Part shown: one piece after another, positions 45,378 through 54,749 of the stretch
Position numbering within the stretch: the first letter of the stretch is position 1
How the letters are laid out: each line of letters begins with the position of its first letter
Assembly: GCF_025917685.1 (NCBI RefSeq)
Contig: NZ_CP089518.1
Span: forward strand, 4,729,501-4,793,500
Direction: 5' to 3'
From: Bacillus cereus
Lineage (GTDB): Bacteria > Bacillota > Bacilli > Bacillales > Bacillaceae_G
Length of the DNA stretch: 64,000 nucleotides
Notes under the pieces: generated by a model
The model's database searches: none
Seen by the model: the letters and a program-made list of their open reading frames with translations, nothing else
What the model was told of the DNA's origin: nothing
Made by a program: the position numbers and the translations under genes

Positions 45378-46823
45378 TTACTGACTACTTTTGGATACCC
45401 CACTCAGAATTCGAAATGAAACATGTGCCCCACCTCGCACCTTGCTATTTTCTACCTGTATTATGCCGCCATGCTTCTCAACAATTGTCTTGGCAATATA
45501 TAACCCGAGCCCAAAATGCTCCTTGCTTCCTGAACGCGACTGATCTCCCTGATAAAAACGCTGCAATACTTTCTTCAAATCCCCTTCTTGAAAACCAAGT
45601 CCTGAATCATATACATGAAACTCTATTGCGCCATGCCAAGCACATACTTTAACAAGCATCTTCCCTGACACCGGCGTAAACCGAACTGCATTCATCACGA
45701 TATTATCCATTACTTGACTGATCCGCTCTTGATCAAATACTAAGCTTTGTACACCCTCATTATTTTCAAAGGTAACGTCCCACTCAATCTCTTTTTTCCT
45801 AGCTATACATTCATATTCTTCTAGTTTTTTAAGAAAGAATGGGGTTATATGCACTTTATTTAAACGTAATTGAAACGAGAAACTTTCTAACTCATTTACT
45901 GTTTGGAACTCCTCAAGAAGTTTTGTCATTCTGTTTGTATTTCGTTCAATCGTTTGTAAATACCGATGTAACAAGTCTTCATTTTTCCATAAGCCACTTT
46001 GCAAACCTTCTGTATGACCTTGTACAATCGTTAGCGGCGTTTTCAAATCATGAGAAATAGCTCTAATATATTCTCTTCTTTCTTCTTCTAACTCCCATTG
46101 CCGTGATAAACTAGTTGCTAATGCTGCGCGCATATTTTCAAACGAACCGACTAACTCACCAATTTCATTTTTCGCGTTGTATTCTAAATGAAAATCTAAA
46201 TCCTGCTCTTGAATTCTTTTTGAAGCCTCTGATAATTCAGCGAGTGGTTTCTTTATTCTTTTTCCCATTTGGTTTGAAACAATATAAGATAAAATTGTAA
46301 TGTATATAAAGGGCGAAGCTAAAAATAAGATTACAAACAAGGAATCAACTGCCGAAGCAGTAGACATTGTCAAATGATAATTAAGTCCTATCGCTCCCTG
46401 TAGATCCCCAGTCTTATCCACTAAAGGCAGATATGTCGTAACTTCAGTATCATCATCTTCCTCATGAATATTCGTATTAATAACACTCAAAATTGGTCTC
46501 TCATTTGTTATTAATTTCTTTTTATATGTACCATAAGCAATATCTCCTTGCCTATTAACAATTTGATATTTAATTCCCTCTTTAGGGATAATTTTCTCTA
46601 ATTCATTTCGCTCTTTCTCATTTAACAATAGGGCTCCTTTATCTTTTGCATATTCTTTTATCATAGGAATTTTTTGTTCATAATAATTTGCAGGAAATAC
46701 TTTTCCACTCTTCGTTAGCCAATACCAACCACTAGCTGCCGTTAAAACTGTCAGTATTAAACTACCAATTAAAACTATTAAAAAGCCAATTACTAGCTGT
46801 TGTTTAATCCTTAACCTTTGCAT
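45378..46823 (-). CDS. Sensor histidine kinase of the ABC exporter locus
   Basis: This 481-residue kinase has two membrane helices (about 8-31 and 160-182) around an extracellular sensor of about 130 residues. HAMP (about 185-240), the H-box AISHDLKTPLT (about 257-267), N-box VMNAVRF and G-box FGLGLYIAKTIV follow. The start ATG overlaps the response-regulator stop (TGATG). It probably senses an antimicrobial peptide or envelope signal and controls the ABC genes upstream in the same operon (inference from gene order). Confidence 0.9.
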   Translation of the reverse strand: MQRLRIKQQLVIGFLIVLIGSLILTVLTAASGWYWLTKSGKVFPANYYEQKIPMIKEYAKDKGALLLNEKERNELEKIIPKEGIKYQIVNRQGDIAYGTYKKKLITNERPILSVINTNIHEEDDDTEVTTYLPLVDKTGDLQGAIGLNYHLTMSTASAVDSLFVILFLASPFIYITILSYIVSNQMGKRIKKPLAELSEASKRIQEQDLDFHLEYNAKNEIGELVGSFENMRAALATSLSRQWELEEERREYIRAISHDLKTPLTIVQGHTEGLQSGLWKNEDLLHRYLQTIERNTNRMTKLLEEFQTVNELESFSFQLRLNKVHITPFFLKKLEEYECIARKKEIEWDVTFENNEGVQSLVFDQERISQVMDNIVMNAVRFTPVSGKMLVKVCAWHGAIEFHVYDSGLGFQEGDLKKVLQRFYQGDQSRSGSKEHFGLGLYIAKTIVEKHGGIIQVENSKVRGGAHVSFRILSGVSKSSQ

Positions 46824-47512
46824 CAATTCTGTACACTCCACTTATATCCAATTCCCCACACAGTTTGAATATATGTATATTCTCTATCATATACACTAAG
46901 CTTTGTTCTAATTTTCTTTATATGCTCAACTACAGTAGAGACATCACTTTCACTATCATATCCCCAAATCTTTTCAAACATCTGCTCTTTCGTCAAAACT
47001 TGGCCAGCATGAAGTGCTAACATTTTCACAACTTCATACTCCTTTTTTGTAAAGTGAATTTTTTCTTTACCTAATAGTATTTCATAACTCTGCAAATCTA
47101 TTACTAAATTGCCATAACGCAGTAAATTCTTTTGCCCCATCATTTGCAATTCTGTCGTACGGCGCAAATTAGCAACAATTCTAGCTTTCAACTCTTTTAA
47201 ACTAAACGGCTTATTAATATAATCGTCTCCACCAATCAATAAACCTTCTATACGAGAGCGTTCACTACTATCCGCACTTAAAAATAATATTGGGCATGCA
47301 TAAGACTCTCTCATCTTCTCGCACACTTTAAATCCATTCATATCCGGCAGCATAACATCTAAAATAATGAGATCCACGCTACTATCTAATTTTTTCAAAG
47401 CTTCTTCACCACTTAATGCACTTCTTACTTCATACCCTTCCATGACAAGACTATCTTCAATAAATGTAAGAATATCCGGTTCGTCATCTACAAGTAATAT
47501 TTTGTCTGCCAC
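46823..47512 (-). CDS. OmpR-family response regulator
   Basis: This 229-residue protein has a receiver domain with acidic pocket DDEPD (about 8-12), phospho-Asp in LIILDVMLPD (about 53) and Lys in YINKPF (about 105). A C-terminal winged helix ends VWGIGYKWSVQN. It sits between permease and kinase genes with 12 bp and a 1-bp overlap, so all five genes appear to form one transcript. Confidence 0.92.
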   Translation of the reverse strand: MADKILLVDDEPDILTFIEDSLVMEGYEVRSALSGEEALKKLDSSVDLIILDVMLPDMNGFKVCEKMRESYACPILFLSADSSERSRIEGLLIGGDDYINKPFSLKELKARIVANLRRTTELQMMGQKNLLRYGNLVIDLQSYEILLGKEKIHFTKKEYEVVKMLALHAGQVLTKEQMFEKIWGYDSESDVSTVVEHIKKIRTKLSVYDREYTYIQTVWGIGYKWSVQN

Positions 47513-47524
47513 GGTAAATCCCTC

Positions 47525-48295
47525 CTAATTAAATACATCTTTTTTACACCAACTAAACATAGCCGCTATTGCACATCCTCCTAAAATTGTACCATTTATT
47601 AGGTAAAATGTTCCTTTCCCTTCACTTAATATTCTTAGAATCGATTCGCTTCCAATTACAAAATAACTTATTTCTTCACTCACATACAAACTAGCTACTA
47701 ATAAACCGACTATCATAAAATACGTAATGATAGCGTTTTGAAACCAAAGACTTACAAAACTACTCAACATTGTTAAAGCACTTGCAATAAACCATAGTAT
47801 TAAATAATATTTTACAGTATATAAAATAGAGGCACCCGTCCCATAAATGACTTGTTTATCCAAAAAGAATGTCTCCTCTGCGTGCCTTATAAAAAATGTT
47901 CCATATATATAACTCTCTATAAATGCCATTAACAAAAACAAACTTACGATACTCATTTGAGTCATCCATTTTGCCAATAATAATTCCCACCTACTTACCG
48001 GACGGATCATGACAAGACGATATGCGCCAGATGAAATTTCACTATTAAAGCTATCAATAAATAAGATTGGAAAAATTAATAAGAATAGAGTAAAATACCA
48101 TTCTCTTGTAACTGCAACAGGAAAATTTAAATTACTTAAGATTGCTTCTGTCCCTTTTGTATTATAAATAGCAACTCCAAAAGTATGAACCCATACACTG
48201 TGTAAAATAAGTAGCAGTACAAAAATAACAATTAATACTTTCGTCTTCTTTCTATCAAAAATCCGTTCAAATTCACTTATAAGTATTTGTCTCAT
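47525..48295 (-). CDS. ABC-2 type permease (second subunit)
   Basis: This 256-residue protein has six predicted helices and the ABC-2 pattern EISSGAYRLVMIRPVSRWELLLAKW between helices 2 and 3. It resembles EpiG/NisG- or BcrB-like permeases. It begins 10 bp after the first permease. With the ATPase it probably expels a peptide or antibiotic from the membrane. Confidence 0.85.
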   Translation of the reverse strand: MRQILISEFERIFDRKKTKVLIVIFVLLLILHSVWVHTFGVAIYNTKGTEAILSNLNFPVAVTREWYFTLFLLIFPILFIDSFNSEISSGAYRLVMIRPVSRWELLLAKWMTQMSIVSLFLLMAFIESYIYGTFFIRHAEETFFLDKQVIYGTGASILYTVKYYLILWFIASALTMLSSFVSLWFQNAIITYFMIVGLLVASLYVSEEISYFVIGSESILRILSEGKGTFYLINGTILGGCAIAAMFSWCKKDVFN

Positions 48296-48305
48296 TCTTC
48301 ACACC

Positions 48306-49124
48306 TCACACAAAATTATCTTTTTTTCCTATCCAATAAACTGTTACAGCATTACAAATAACAATGTATATAAGTAAAATTACAGATCCAAAAAGAATCA
48401 TTCTTGAACTACCAGATAAAGATATAGCAATTCCTTCATGTTGTAATTTAATTAAAGAAGAATAATTAATATAAAGAAAAGCCGGTGATTTCCCTATCAC
48501 TAACGCCATGGCTGGGTATCCAAAAGAAAATATAATAAATCCCATACCAAGTAGTGTTGCACTTGTTGTCGATTTACTTACAACCGATAGCATAATTAAT
48601 ATGCTAGCCATCGCTATTAAAGTAAGATAAGCAATTCCATAATAAGAAATACAGTATAAGAAAACGCCAAGTGCATTCATTTTTTCTGTGAAATAAAACA
48701 AAAGAATATTTGGTTCATGCTCAAAGAAAATATAGCCAATACAATAACTACAAATAAAATAGGCACCTATAAATAGCAAACTTACTGCTAATATCGTAAT
48801 TATTTTCGCAATAAGAACCTCAGAATACGTGTATGACCTTTGTATTACCATCCGAATTTGACCGCTATGATACTCTTGAGCAAACACAAGGACAATCAAA
48901 ACGAGTAAAACAAGATTACATATACTCATAAGCATTTCAGATAATGCAAGTACGGGGAATGAATTCGCATATGTATAATCAACTGCTGTCCTTTCTACCT
49001 CTTGATTATGTTTCAAATAGTACTTCGCAGCCCCAAGTAACATCACCGGTATCATCAAAAAACAAAGCCATGTTACTTTCTTTGCCCAAAGCCGCTCCCA
49101 TTCAGAACGTACTAACATCATCAT
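48306..49124 (-). CDS. ABC-2 type permease (first subunit)
   Basis: This 272-residue protein has six helices, with the ABC-2 segment EYHSGQIRMVIQRSYTYSEVLIAK. Its ATG overlaps the ATPase stop codon by ATGA, a classic coupled start. Pairing of two unequal permeases with one ATPase and a two-component system is the layout of LanFEG immunity exporters. Confidence 0.85.
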   Translation of the reverse strand: MMMLVRSEWERLWAKKVTWLCFLMIPVMLLGAAKYYLKHNQEVERTAVDYTYANSFPVLALSEMLMSICNLVLLVLIVLVFAQEYHSGQIRMVIQRSYTYSEVLIAKIITILAVSLLFIGAYFICSYCIGYIFFEHEPNILLFYFTEKMNALGVFLYCISYYGIAYLTLIAMASILIMLSVVSKSTTSATLLGMGFIIFSFGYPAMALVIGKSPAFLYINYSSLIKLQHEGIAISLSGSSRMILFGSVILLIYIVICNAVTVYWIGKKDNFV

Positions 49125-49849
49125 GAGCTCATCATCTCCACGAAAATATCTTCTAATTCTTTATCACTTCCTTGTAACTCTTCCGTCGTTCCCCGCCATA
49201 TTAGTGATCCTTCACGAATCATGACCCATGAATCACACATAAGCTCCAATTCACGAATTAAATGACTAGAAATGAAAAAAGTTATTCCCTTCTCACGCTG
49301 TAAGTCGAGTACAATTTTACGAAGTTGCTTAATTCCAACTGGATCTAATCCATTCGACGGTTCATCCAAAATAATAAAATTTGGATCGCCAAGAAGGGCC
49401 TGTGCAATCCCTAAACGCTGCTTCATCCCTAATGAATACGTACCAACTTTATCGTCCGCACGGTTTTCTAAACCGACGATTTCTAATACTTGCTGAACTT
49501 TTTTTTCAAGAACTTCTCCACCAGTACGTAACGTAATCCTACCTAAATTCCGTAAGTTTTTTCGTCCTGACATATAAGGAAAGAAAATTGGAGCTTCTAC
49601 AATTGCACCTACATGCTGAAGAGCCTCTTTTCGATTTTTTTGTACGCTAATTCCATTAATTAAGATTTCCCCTTCATTTGGTCGAATTAACCCCATAATT
49701 GTTCGAATAAGAGTTGTCTTCCCTGAACCATTTGGCCCAACAAAACCACAAATTTCATTTTTATAAACAGAAAAAGACATGTGACTTAACAACGTTCTTC
49801 CCTTCACTCTTTTCGTCACATCTCTTACTTCTAAAACCTCTTTTTTCAT
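49121..49849 (-). CDS. ABC transporter ATP-binding protein (BcrA/LanF type)
   Basis: This 242-residue ATPase has Walker A GPNGSGKTTL (about 40-49), signature YSLGMKQRLG (about 133-142) and Walker B FIILDEPSNGLDP. The LGMKQRLGIA form is typical of antibiotic-resistance and lantibiotic-immunity ATPases. The ATG at 49849 follows AAGGAGG. It is the first gene of the five-gene operon. Confidence 0.9.
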   Translation of the reverse strand: MKKEVLEVRDVTKRVKGRTLLSHMSFSVYKNEICGFVGPNGSGKTTLIRTIMGLIRPNEGEILINGISVQKNRKEALQHVGAIVEAPIFFPYMSGRKNLRNLGRITLRTGGEVLEKKVQQVLEIVGLENRADDKVGTYSLGMKQRLGIAQALLGDPNFIILDEPSNGLDPVGIKQLRKIVLDLQREKGITFFISSHLIRELELMCDSWVMIREGSLIWRGTTEELQGSDKELEDIFVEMMSS

Positions 49850-49908
49850 TTTTATCGCCTCCTTGCTACTAGAATAGACGGTAAAAATAAACAATTTATA
49901 AACAAATA

Positions 49909-49939
49909 AAAAGAAGTTACCCCCACGGCAACTTCTTTT
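49909..49939 (-). terminator. Terminator-like hairpin upstream of the ABC operon
   Basis: AAAAGAAGTT / AACTTCTTTT with a T-run on the minus strand. It probably ends the 46-residue gene at 50007. Confidence 0.65.
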
Positions 49940-50006
49940 CCACATACCCTACTTAATATTTATTTCATTATATCGACGCTTCGAAACTCAAAACGCACAA
50001 CATACC

Positions 50007-50147
50007 CTATCCCCCAAGCAACTTACTGCCGAACTCTACGATTAAAAAGATAACTAATAAGATCGCGAGTATTTTTAATGCTACATACGCTACTTTAAAA
50101 ACAGCATAAATGAGCAAGACTATTAAAATAATCGTTAAAATTTCCAT
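50007..50147 (-). CDS. 46-residue hydrophobic membrane peptide
   Basis: ATG at 50147 follows GGAGGAATTCTAG. The product MEILTIILIVLLIYAVFKVA continues into a second hydrophobic stretch and ends GSKLLGG. It is almost entirely apolar apart from two lysines near the middle. No family is recognised. The strong ribosome binding site and clean ends support a real gene. It lies just before the peptide-exporter operon on the same strand. Confidence 0.6.
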   Translation of the reverse strand: MEILTIILIVLLIYAVFKVAYVALKILAILLVIFLIVEFGSKLLGG

Positions 50148-50228
50148 CTAGAATTCCTCCAAGATTTGCTCTTCTTATCTTATTTTACTCGCCCCAGACT
50201 TTTTATGGAACGGCATAAGGCGACATAG

Positions 50229-50265
50229 AAAAAAGAGGATACCTCATCCATCGTAAGATACCCTC
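50229..50265 (-). terminator. Terminator of the M50 peptidase gene
   Basis: GAGGGTATC / GGTATCCTC with G-U pairs, followed by TTTTTT on the minus strand. It overlaps the last codons. Confidence 0.65.
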
Positions 50266-51326
50266 TCCTTCAACTGCTCGAACCACTCTCTATCCAATTG
50301 TAAATATCCCATTTCACTCTTCTCAGCAGTCTTCAATTCTTTATCCGCTTTCTTCATATAAATATGGCATGCTTCCATGTCTTGCTCTAAATATTTGATA
50401 ATTCCTTGTGTACGGTAATACCCATGTAAGTCCAGCCTTGTAATTGCCTTTGCATGCTCCTTTACGTATTGCAGGGAAAGACTTTCCTCCTGATACAGTA
50501 CTTTATATAAAAGGTACCAACTATGAAAACTACTAACGAAATATTTATTTTCTTTCGTTACAGGTAGTTGAACAATTTGTTCTACATACGGTATCGCCCT
50601 TTCCATTCCCTCTTGATCAGCTCGGGCATAAAAGACGAGCATAAGTCCACTCATTATGTCCCTAATATCTTTATCCTCTTTTATTTTTTCTTCACTAATT
50701 TCTACTAATCTCTCATCCCAATCTTTCGGTCTTTTGTAACTAAATAACTCACTCGATACTTGAATCTTGTATAAGTGCTCCCTAGCCTTTTCATCATCTT
50801 TAATTAAAATGAGGAATTGCATGCCATCGCTTAATAGCGTTCCCTTAATTGGAATTGCTGTGACGACAAAGATTGCAAAGTGTAACACAGAAAAGTATAA
50901 AAGCATGTGGTAATAACTCACCATATATATGTAACCTGATACAATGCCAAATACGAAACTCGTTAACGGTCCGCTTAAAGTCATCCATGCCCATTTTTTT
51001 GAAAGGTTCGGTGTTTGTGTGGAAGGCGGCACTAACATCGCTACGCCACCTACATACATCCACATTTTATTTTCTCGAATTCGTATTTTCCCCTTTTCTT
51101 TTTGAACAGTAATAGGTCCTACTGTCATAAACTTAAATTTCAAACCGCCCATCAAACCGAATATTACATGCCCTAATTCATGAATAGCTAACACTAGCAA
51201 TGCAATCCCGAAAAAGGCCCATATTTCTATAATTTGCTGTACTTTTTCTATTCGAATGAATTCGTATAAAGCGGAGCAAATGAAGGCAACTAATAATGAA
51301 AAAGCAGGTCTTCTTAGAATATCCAC
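50244..51326 (-). CDS. M50-family membrane zinc metallopeptidase-like protein
   Basis: This 360-residue protein has the zinc motif HELGH (about 50-54, in LAIHELGHVIFG) inside a membrane helix. A second motif region near SDGMQFL (about 167-173) fits the LDG-type aspartate of M50 peptidases. The C-terminal half (about 190-360) is a soluble helical-repeat domain. It follows the DUF3169 gene by 13 bp. Intramembrane proteolysis is expected from the family; the substrate is unknown. Confidence 0.82.
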   Translation of the reverse strand: MDILRRPAFSLLVAFICSALYEFIRIEKVQQIIEIWAFFGIALLVLAIHELGHVIFGLMGGLKFKFMTVGPITVQKEKGKIRIRENKMWMYVGGVAMLVPPSTQTPNLSKKWAWMTLSGPLTSFVFGIVSGYIYMVSYYHMLLYFSVLHFAIFVVTAIPIKGTLLSDGMQFLILIKDDEKAREHLYKIQVSSELFSYKRPKDWDERLVEISEEKIKEDKDIRDIMSGLMLVFYARADQEGMERAIPYVEQIVQLPVTKENKYFVSSFHSWYLLYKVLYQEESLSLQYVKEHAKAITRLDLHGYYRTQGIIKYLEQDMEACHIYMKKADKELKTAEKSEMGYLQLDREWFEQLKERVSYDG

Positions 51327-51339
51327 CGTTTCTCTCCCC

Positions 51340-52053
51340 TTAATAAATCATCTTTTTATGCATTTCATACATATATGTCCCAACATGTAATACCCAAACG
51401 AACGAAATCATAATGACCATAAAGAAGTCTTTTCCATCTAAAAGTGCATACGCAATCGCCGCAAACCACGCACAAACAAGTGTCATATTTGTATATTGAT
51501 ATGCCTTATATCCCGCTTCATGAACGATTTGCTTTTGCCCTTCATCTGCATTCTTTGCCCACATTTCCATTGACTGAGAATACGTGACACTCTGTTCTGG
51601 ATATAAATTGTTATACTTTTTCCTCATTACAAATCCTAACCAAGTTATAGCAATAAAGCACACTGTAGATGCCACAATACTTACACTAACAAAGAACAAG
51701 TTTCCCTCACCTGTATACGTTCGGTAAAAAGCAATAACTGAGCAAACAAACCATGATGGAATAACAATTTCCATTACTCGAAGATAAATAAGTACTATTC
51801 CTAATCTTCGTCCCTTAACATTTTCCTCTTCATCTTTCGTTTGTGCGAGCTCTCTTGTACGCTTCCAAATATAATACATGGCCGCTATGCCAAATACACT
51901 CATCATAACAACGCTAATAACAGGAGATACTTTGCTAGTACCCGCTGTTGCAATATCTCCTACTGCATACCCTATAAACCCACCAAAAATTGCTCCTACT
52001 AACAACTTCAATATAGCCTTCATTTTCCCATTTCCCTTACTCCCCATCTCCAT
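51340..52053 (-). CDS. DUF3169 family membrane protein
   Basis: This 237-residue protein has six predicted helices, with an early GGFIGYAVGDIATAG and a conserved YPEQSVTYSQS segment. DUF3169 proteins of Firmicutes have no known function and often follow a small Xre regulator, as here. Its ATG lies inside the end of the regulator gene (17-bp overlap), so translation is coupled. Confidence 0.8.
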   Translation of the reverse strand: MEMGSKGNGKMKAILKLLVGAIFGGFIGYAVGDIATAGTSKVSPVISVVMMSVFGIAAMYYIWKRTRELAQTKDEEENVKGRRLGIVLIYLRVMEIVIPSWFVCSVIAFYRTYTGEGNLFFVSVSIVASTVCFIAITWLGFVMRKKYNNLYPEQSVTYSQSMEMWAKNADEGQKQIVHEAGYKAYQYTNMTLVCAWFAAIAYALLDGKDFFMVIMISFVWVLHVGTYMYEMHKKMIY

Positions 52054-52258
52054 CTTCCCCCTCCACTAACATAAATATCTCCTCCACCGGCGCTCCAAAA
52101 ATTTGTGCGATTTTTAGCGATAACACAATAGATGGCGCATAATCCCCACGCTCAATTAAACTAATGGTTTGCCGTGATGAGCCAATCGCTTTACCTAACT
52201 CACCCTGTGATAAACGGTGCTTTGCTCGAAATTCTCTCACCCGATTTTGAAGCTTCAT
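52037..52258 (-). CDS. Xre-family helix-turn-helix regulator
   Basis: At 73 residues this is a bare HTH_3 domain (LSQGELGKAIGSSRQTISLIERG, about 18-40), with an acidic end. It matches the short regulators of Firmicute membrane cassettes. It is the first gene of the unit with DUF3169 and M50 and probably represses the unit's promoter. TTGTCA-rich dyads at 52310-52330 may be its site. Confidence 0.88.
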   Translation of the reverse strand: MKLQNRVREFRAKHRLSQGELGKAIGSSRQTISLIERGDYAPSIVLSLKIAQIFGAPVEEIFMLVEGEDGDGE

Positions 52259-52422
52259 ATTTTACCTCTTTTTCTTTTATTTAATTAAAATTGTAAATAA
52301 TATCCTGTCAATTGTCAATTATCATTGTCATTTTGACGTGGATACATGTCAAAAATACATATATATTATACTAGATATAACGTATATAATAATTTTTAAG
52401 AACTACATAATTGAGGTGTCTC

Positions 52423-53214
52423 ATGGATAAAAAAACGGTCTTTTCTTACGCTATTATTAAATTTTCAGCGGCCTGTTCTCTTCTTTTTTCTTTTGTATTA
52501 TTTTTCTTTATTAGAAGTGATATGAACTTCTTTAAAACTTCCTCATACTTAACTGGATTTTTATATAATTTTTGGTTGTATCTTCTTTTCTTCTACGCGA
52601 TTTTGTGCTCGCTTGTCATTGACAAATTAAATGCAAAACATAATAGCACGCCAAGAAAAATTTTGCTTTATATTTTATGTGGCTACTTATTCTTTCTTCC
52701 ATTGCATATATACAATGGAGGAGATGTAATCGTAACTTTCATAATGGGATCGGTTGGGGCAATTTGTTCACTTTTCTTTTATTTATGTACTTGTATAGCA
52801 AATAAATCAAAATGGTTTCGATATGCGACCGCTATTATCATTCCTATTTTACTCATTGCAATATGCTCTATTGATTTTACCCAAAAAGAACAATGGGTTG
52901 AGCACAGTACAAAAAATACATTTGAGGCGAATTTCTCGTATTTTAACGGTGCACATAAAATACCCATTCATGTCAAAAAAGGAGAAACAATTGAGGTTAA
53001 CGTAAACTTTCTTATTACTGAAAATAGCGCCTACCAAGGTTATAGCACTTACTTTTCTAGTGAATTTAATAAATATGAACCCCTTTCCGAACTAAGCGAC
53101 GGTACGTATGAACTTTCCCCTAGCAAAACGGGAACATATTATATAGTAGTGACCGGTTACGGTATCGAAGGAAAAATAAAAACAAACTGGAAAATAAAAA
53201 AGGCAGTGCCCTAA
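52423..53214 (+). CDS. Membrane protein with C-terminal extracytoplasmic domain, unknown
   Basis: This 263-residue protein has five helices in its first 160 residues. A predicted beta-rich domain (about 170-263) ends in YYIVVTGYGIEGKIK, resembling bacterial pre-peptidase or Ig-like folds. The ATG at 52423 follows GAGGTG. It is divergent from the Xre regulator, about 165 bp away, and could share its operator. The function is not recognised. Confidence 0.7.
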   Translation: MDKKTVFSYAIIKFSAACSLLFSFVLFFFIRSDMNFFKTSSYLTGFLYNFWLYLLFFYAILCSLVIDKLNAKHNSTPRKILLYILCGYLFFLPLHIYNGGDVIVTFIMGSVGAICSLFFYLCTCIANKSKWFRYATAIIIPILLIAICSIDFTQKEQWVEHSTKNTFEANFSYFNGAHKIPIHVKKGETIEVNVNFLITENSAYQGYSTYFSSEFNKYEPLSELSDGTYELSPSKTGTYYIVVTGYGIEGKIKTNWKIKKAVP

Positions 53215-53227
53215 AGCACTGCCTTTT
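53198..53227. terminator. Terminator over the stop codon of the 52423 gene
   Basis: AAAAGGCAGTGC / GCACTGCCTTTT; the stop codon lies in the loop. It probably works in both directions. Confidence 0.85.
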
Positions 53228-53256
53228 CTAAAATCTGACATAGAATGGATTCCATA

Positions 53257-53871
53257 TTAACTTGCGTTTTGTAAAAATACTCGTTTTAGTTGTTTGCGGA
53301 AACGAACGCTTAACGTAATTGCTACAATGACAATGGCTCCGAAAATGATTTTGCCGATATGATCTTCCAATAATCCGAAAATATCATGTAAGTTACCACC
53401 TAACCAGTAGCCACCGATTAAGAAGAATGATACCCAGAATAACGCACCTGAATAAATTGTAATCGCAAAACGGCGAAACGGTAAGTTAATGATACCTGCA
53501 AAGTATCCTGTAAAATGACGTACTCCAGGAATGAAGAAACCGATAAAGATAAGGAAATATCCATATTTATCGAACCACATTCTCGTTAAATCAATTTTTC
53601 TTTGTGTTAAAAATACATACTTCCCATACTTTTGAACAAAAGGCATACCAAGCTTATTCCCTAAAAAATATTGAATCGTCATTCCTACACTTGTCCCAAT
53701 AAAGGATAAGATAATTAAAATAGGTAAACTTAGATCACCCTTCTGTGCTAAAAATCCCGCATATGCTAATGTTGGCTCTCCCGGAAACGGAAGCGCAATA
53801 TATTCTAACAGCAAGCCTACAAGCACTACATAATACCCGTATTGCTGAAATAATTCATGAACCCATTCCAT
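53257..53871 (-). CDS. DedA family membrane protein
   Basis: This 204-residue protein has the DedA core: FPGEPTLAYAGFLA (about 27-40), GNKLG (about 69-73), FFIPGVRHFTGYFAGI (about 108-123) and a C-terminal membrane helix. DedA proteins include flippases for undecaprenyl phosphate or phospholipids and affect envelope stress. The ATG at 53871 follows AAGGAGAG; the longer upstream frame is unsupported. Confidence 0.92.
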   Translation of the reverse strand: MEWVHELFQQYGYYVVLVGLLLEYIALPFPGEPTLAYAGFLAQKGDLSLPILIILSFIGTSVGMTIQYFLGNKLGMPFVQKYGKYVFLTQRKIDLTRMWFDKYGYFLIFIGFFIPGVRHFTGYFAGIINLPFRRFAITIYSGALFWVSFFLIGGYWLGGNLHDIFGLLEDHIGKIIFGAIVIVAITLSVRFRKQLKRVFLQNAS

Positions 53872-54033
53872 GTCATCTCTCCTTTCAATCACGTACAACT
53901 TCTTACTATTATTGTATAAAAAAATTGTCGAAATAACTATCACAATAGCTTACATTTTTATTACATTTTTGTAAGGGTCACACTAAAGTTTTCTGTTCTT
54001 TACTTAATTATATAAATTATCACTTTAAAATGA

Positions 54034-54069
54034 GATGACACCTATCTATTACACTGGATAGGTGTCATT
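54034..54069. promoter_or_regulatory. Hairpin in the 400-bp gap after DedA
   Basis: ATGACACCTATC / GGATAGGTGTCAT form a stem with a nine-base loop. No clear T-run lies on either side. Nothing else is seen between 53872 and 54276 apart from AT-rich promoter-like sequence. Confidence 0.4.
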
Positions 54070-54276
54070 AATATACCAATTTTTAGCATCCGGAAATCGC
54101 CTCATTTTGTTCTCTATAAAAAACCATAACAAACTCATACAAACTTCATATTAGCTTCATATACGTATTGTAAGATTATATCGGAATTTGTTGAATACTT
54201 TTACTACTATATTACCTAAACATTAAATTGAATGAATATAGATCGTTTTCTGAAAATGAAAAAAGGGAGAATAGGA

Positions 54277-54720
54277 ATGGAAGCTTATAAAATGCACGAT
54301 TTTATTAATACCAATATTGAATCTCATCCAAATGAAACGATTTTTAACTTACACATATGTGAAACAAATGAATTTGACGTAAGTTTAAAAAAATCTACAA
54401 CGCTATCCTTTATCATTTCTAAAAAGAATATTAAGATTATCACGAAAAAATGGATTAATTCTAATCACGAAAGCATGATTGGAAAAAGTTATATCATTCC
54501 AACTAAAGCCTTTCATTATTTCTTACCTATCATTTCTGAAACAGAATATGAAATGAACATTCAAGTACAGAGCTTTGGACTATACGGCGAGCTTCTACTA
54601 AATGAAAGATTACTTATTGATAAAAACAACAAATATAATGCAAAAATCACCAATTTTTTTGAATCACTAAATGAAAACGTACATCAAGCATTACGTGGAT
54701 TACAAATTCGTTGTATATAA
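54277..54720 (+). CDS. Hypothetical soluble protein
   Basis: This 147-residue protein starts at the ATG at 54277 after GGGAGAATAGG. An upstream ATG at 54232 would add 15 residues without a ribosome site. It has alternating strand-like segments (FIISKKNIKIITKKW, YEMNIQVQSFGLYGELLL) and no cysteine-rich or catalytic motif beyond two isolated cysteines. No family is recognised. It ends 29 bp before the L,D-transpeptidase gene and may share its transcript. Confidence 0.6.
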   Translation: MEAYKMHDFINTNIESHPNETIFNLHICETNEFDVSLKKSTTLSFIISKKNIKIITKKWINSNHESMIGKSYIIPTKAFHYFLPIISETEYEMNIQVQSFGLYGELLLNERLLIDKNNKYNAKITNFFESLNENVHQALRGLQIRCI

Positions 54721-54749
54721 TACTACTAAAATAGTAAAAGGAGAATATA

